From positions 1 through 22,409 of the forward strand of contig JAUWGZ010000011.1 of NCBI GenBank assembly GCA_030606165.1: a DNA stretch of 22,409 bases, read 5' to 3'. This stretch comes from Dehalococcoidia bacterium (GTDB lineage Bacteria > Chloroflexota > Dehalococcoidia > GIF9 > AB-539-J10). Numbering within the stretch: the first letter of the stretch is position 1; each line of letters begins with the position of its first letter. Below are positions 21,067 through 22,409 of the stretch, piece by piece. The notes beneath the pieces are model-generated. The model had not been told where the DNA came from and did not search any database. It saw nothing but the letters and a program-made list of their open reading frames with translations. The position numbers and the translations under genes were made by a program.

Positions 21067-22409
21067 TCAGTCTAGATAGCCTTTGAGCTTTCGACTGCGG
21101 GTGGGATGACGTAACTTGCGTAGAGCCTTGCCTTCAATCTGTCGTATTCTTTCTCGAGTTACATCGAATTCTCTACCCACCTCTTCCAGAGTTCGAGCAT
21201 GCCCGTCTTTAAGGCCAAATCTAAGCTGCAGCACCCTTTTTTCGCGCTCGGTAAGTTCATCGAGTACTTTATCTATTTGTTCTTTGAGTAGCTGCTGTGA
21301 AGTGGCTTCAGTTGGTGCTAAACTGGCGCGATCTTCAACAAGGTCACCAAGACGGCTATCAGCATCTTCGCCAATGGGCATGTCTAGCGATATTGGCTCA
21401 CGGAAAAACAAAGCCATGACCCCTTCTACTTTTTCTGGGGATATATTTAGGCGGTCGCCAATTTCTTCGTAAGTTGGTTCGCGTCCAAGTTCTTGAATTA
21501 ACTGCCGACTTGTGCGCAATAGCTTGTTAATTGTTTCTACCATGTGTACCGGAATGCGAATGGCACGGGATTGGTCAGCTATAGATCGAGTGATACCTTG
21601 CCTGATCCACCAGGTGGCGTAGGTACTGAACTTATAGCCTTTTCTATACTGGAACTTATCTACAGCTCGGATAAGGCCAATATTCCCCTCCTGGATAAGC
21701 TCAAGGAGGGGCATGCCATGCCCGATGTATTTCTTGGCTATGCTCACCACCAGGCGTAGGTTTGCTTCGGTGAGGTGCCTTTCTGATGCTTTTGCTTCGG
21801 TCTTTATCTGTTCAAAGTAAGCTTTGAACTCACTGCTATGAGAATTGATTTGAGATAGGAACCTGTCGTTAATCAAGAGAGTCTTTAGTTTTTGCCATGA
21901 AGTTTTATCTCTAGCTAGGAGCTCTAGCAATTGCGGAGGCAGAAGTTGACTGTTTATGGAAAGATTTACTATAGCATCTTCGGCCGTAGTGGTTCCTTTG
22001 TCTACTCCCTCAGCGGTTGCCGCTATTAACGATGGGTCTATAACAACGTCAATGGCGGAGCGAAATTTAGGATTCTTGATCGTCTCCACCACATTGCTGG
22101 AGGGATTGATACCAATACGCTCTTCGATAATCTGAACAACGGGGTATGCCTTGGGTAATTGGGAAATTACGTGAATAACTATGTCAACGGGTGAGGGGAA
22201 TTTCTTGTATTTCCTGAAATGGTTGTCTTCGATTCTTTCTAGGCTTCTGCCCAGCTCTATCTTCCGGCATAGTAACCTCTCTTCATGGATATTGAGAAGT
22301 GGCACTCTGCCGATTTCCTGAAGATACATACGAGCTGAGTCGTCAATTACCTCATATTCCCATAGTGGTGGCGGAGGCTTGATCTCTTCAGTTTCCTCAG
22401 CAGGGAATT
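21067..22409 (-). CDS. rpoD: primary sigma factor (RpoD/SigA), 5' end outside window
   Basis: The frame continues without a break to the right edge (visible N-terminal end EEIKPPPPLWEYEVIDDSAR, then MYLQEIGRVPLL). The ATG at 22329 is therefore internal, and region 1.1 lies off-window. Present are region 1.2 (DSARMYLQEIGRVPLL), a divergent non-conserved region of about 130 residues, region 2 (LTEANLRLVVSIAKKYIG, then LIQEGNIGLIRAVDKF and YATWWIRQGITRSIADQ), region 3, and region 4 with the helix-turn-helix TLEEVGREFDVTRERIRQIE and the terminal RHPTRSRKLKGYLD. The full set of blocks marks the housekeeping sigma factor that recognises TTGACA/TATAAT promoters, matching the promoters seen in this window. 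It converges with ffh with no room for a terminator between them. Confidence 0.97.
   Translation of the reverse strand, partial: FPAEETEEIKPPPPLWEYEVIDDSARMYLQEIGRVPLLNIHEERLLCRKIELGRSLERIEDNHFRKYKKFPSPVDIVIHVISQLPKAYPVVQIIEERIGINPSSNVVETIKNPKFRSAIDVVIDPSLIAATAEGVDKGTTTAEDAIVNLSINSQLLPPQLLELLARDKTSWQKLKTLLINDRFLSQINSHSSEFKAYFEQIKTEAKASERHLTEANLRLVVSIAKKYIGHGMPLLELIQEGNIGLIRAVDKFQYRKGYKFSTYATWWIRQGITRSIADQSRAIRIPVHMVETINKLLRTSRQLIQELGREPTYEEIGDRLNISPEKVEGVMALFFREPISLDMPIGEDADSRLGDLVEDRASLAPTEATSQQLLKEQIDKVLDELTEREKRVLQLRFGLKDGHARTLEEVGREFDVTRERIRQIEGKALRKLRHPTRSRKLKGYLD

Noticed and set aside
1..22409. tRNA, rRNA, CRISPR, insertion sequence or prophage
   Set aside because: No cloverleaf-like or rRNA-like sequence, regularly spaced repeats, transposase or phage gene was found on either strand.

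Overview
The window reads as a bacterial chromosome segment, dense with genes and entirely housekeeping or accessory in character, with no phage, IS or CRISPR. The bacterial markers are a primary sigma factor, RF2 with its autoregulatory frameshift, S16-KhpA, RecO and Ffh. My best guess is an uncultured Chloroflexota (Dehalococcoidia-like) anaerobe. That guess rests on general resemblance of the proteins, the archaeal-type ATPase and a dispersed repeat of a kind I associate with such genomes. It is not proven from the sequence.

Layout. (1) Positions 1-3462, minus strand: an operon-like run nfi (endonuclease V) > prfB (RF2, encoded in two frames) > a secreted/anchored gluzincin-like protein > radC (cut by the window edge). 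(2) Positions 3470-3579: two divergent promoters. (3) Positions 3639-12798, plus strand: a complete A/V-type ATPase operon in the order H-I-K-E-C-F-A-B-D. It ends in a tenth gene that I recognise as the DUF61/UPF0216 family, otherwise known mainly from archaea. The gene order is the one I remember for Methanosarcina aha operons. The K proteolipid carries the full set of Na+-ligand residues described for Enterococcus hirae NtpK, so a Na+-coupled enzyme is predicted. (4) Positions 12791-13429: promoters, rpsP and khpA. (5) Positions 13430-13833: about 400 bases with no convincing gene but with degraded-looking coding stretches. (6) Positions 13834-17780, plus strand: recO, then a K+ uptake pair (TrkA-like RCK protein and TrkH-like channel), then pheA. 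(7) Positions 17789-19088, minus strand: a PadR-family repressor and a Ca2+:cation-antiporter-family membrane protein in one operon with a palindromic operator candidate. (8) A minus-strand HIT hydrolase divergent from ffh (SRP54). (9) The primary sigma factor gene, convergent with ffh with two bases between stop codons and running off the right edge.

Three cation systems sit within 16 kb: the ATPase, the Trk-type K+ uptake and the CaCA exchanger. They plausibly work together in Na+/K+/Ca2+ homeostasis and membrane energetics. The points most worth a second look are the archaeal-type ATPase plus DUF61 block, its Na+ signature, the RF2 frameshift, a dispersed repeat built into a coding sequence, and several promoters placed so close to start codons that the mRNAs should be leaderless or nearly so.
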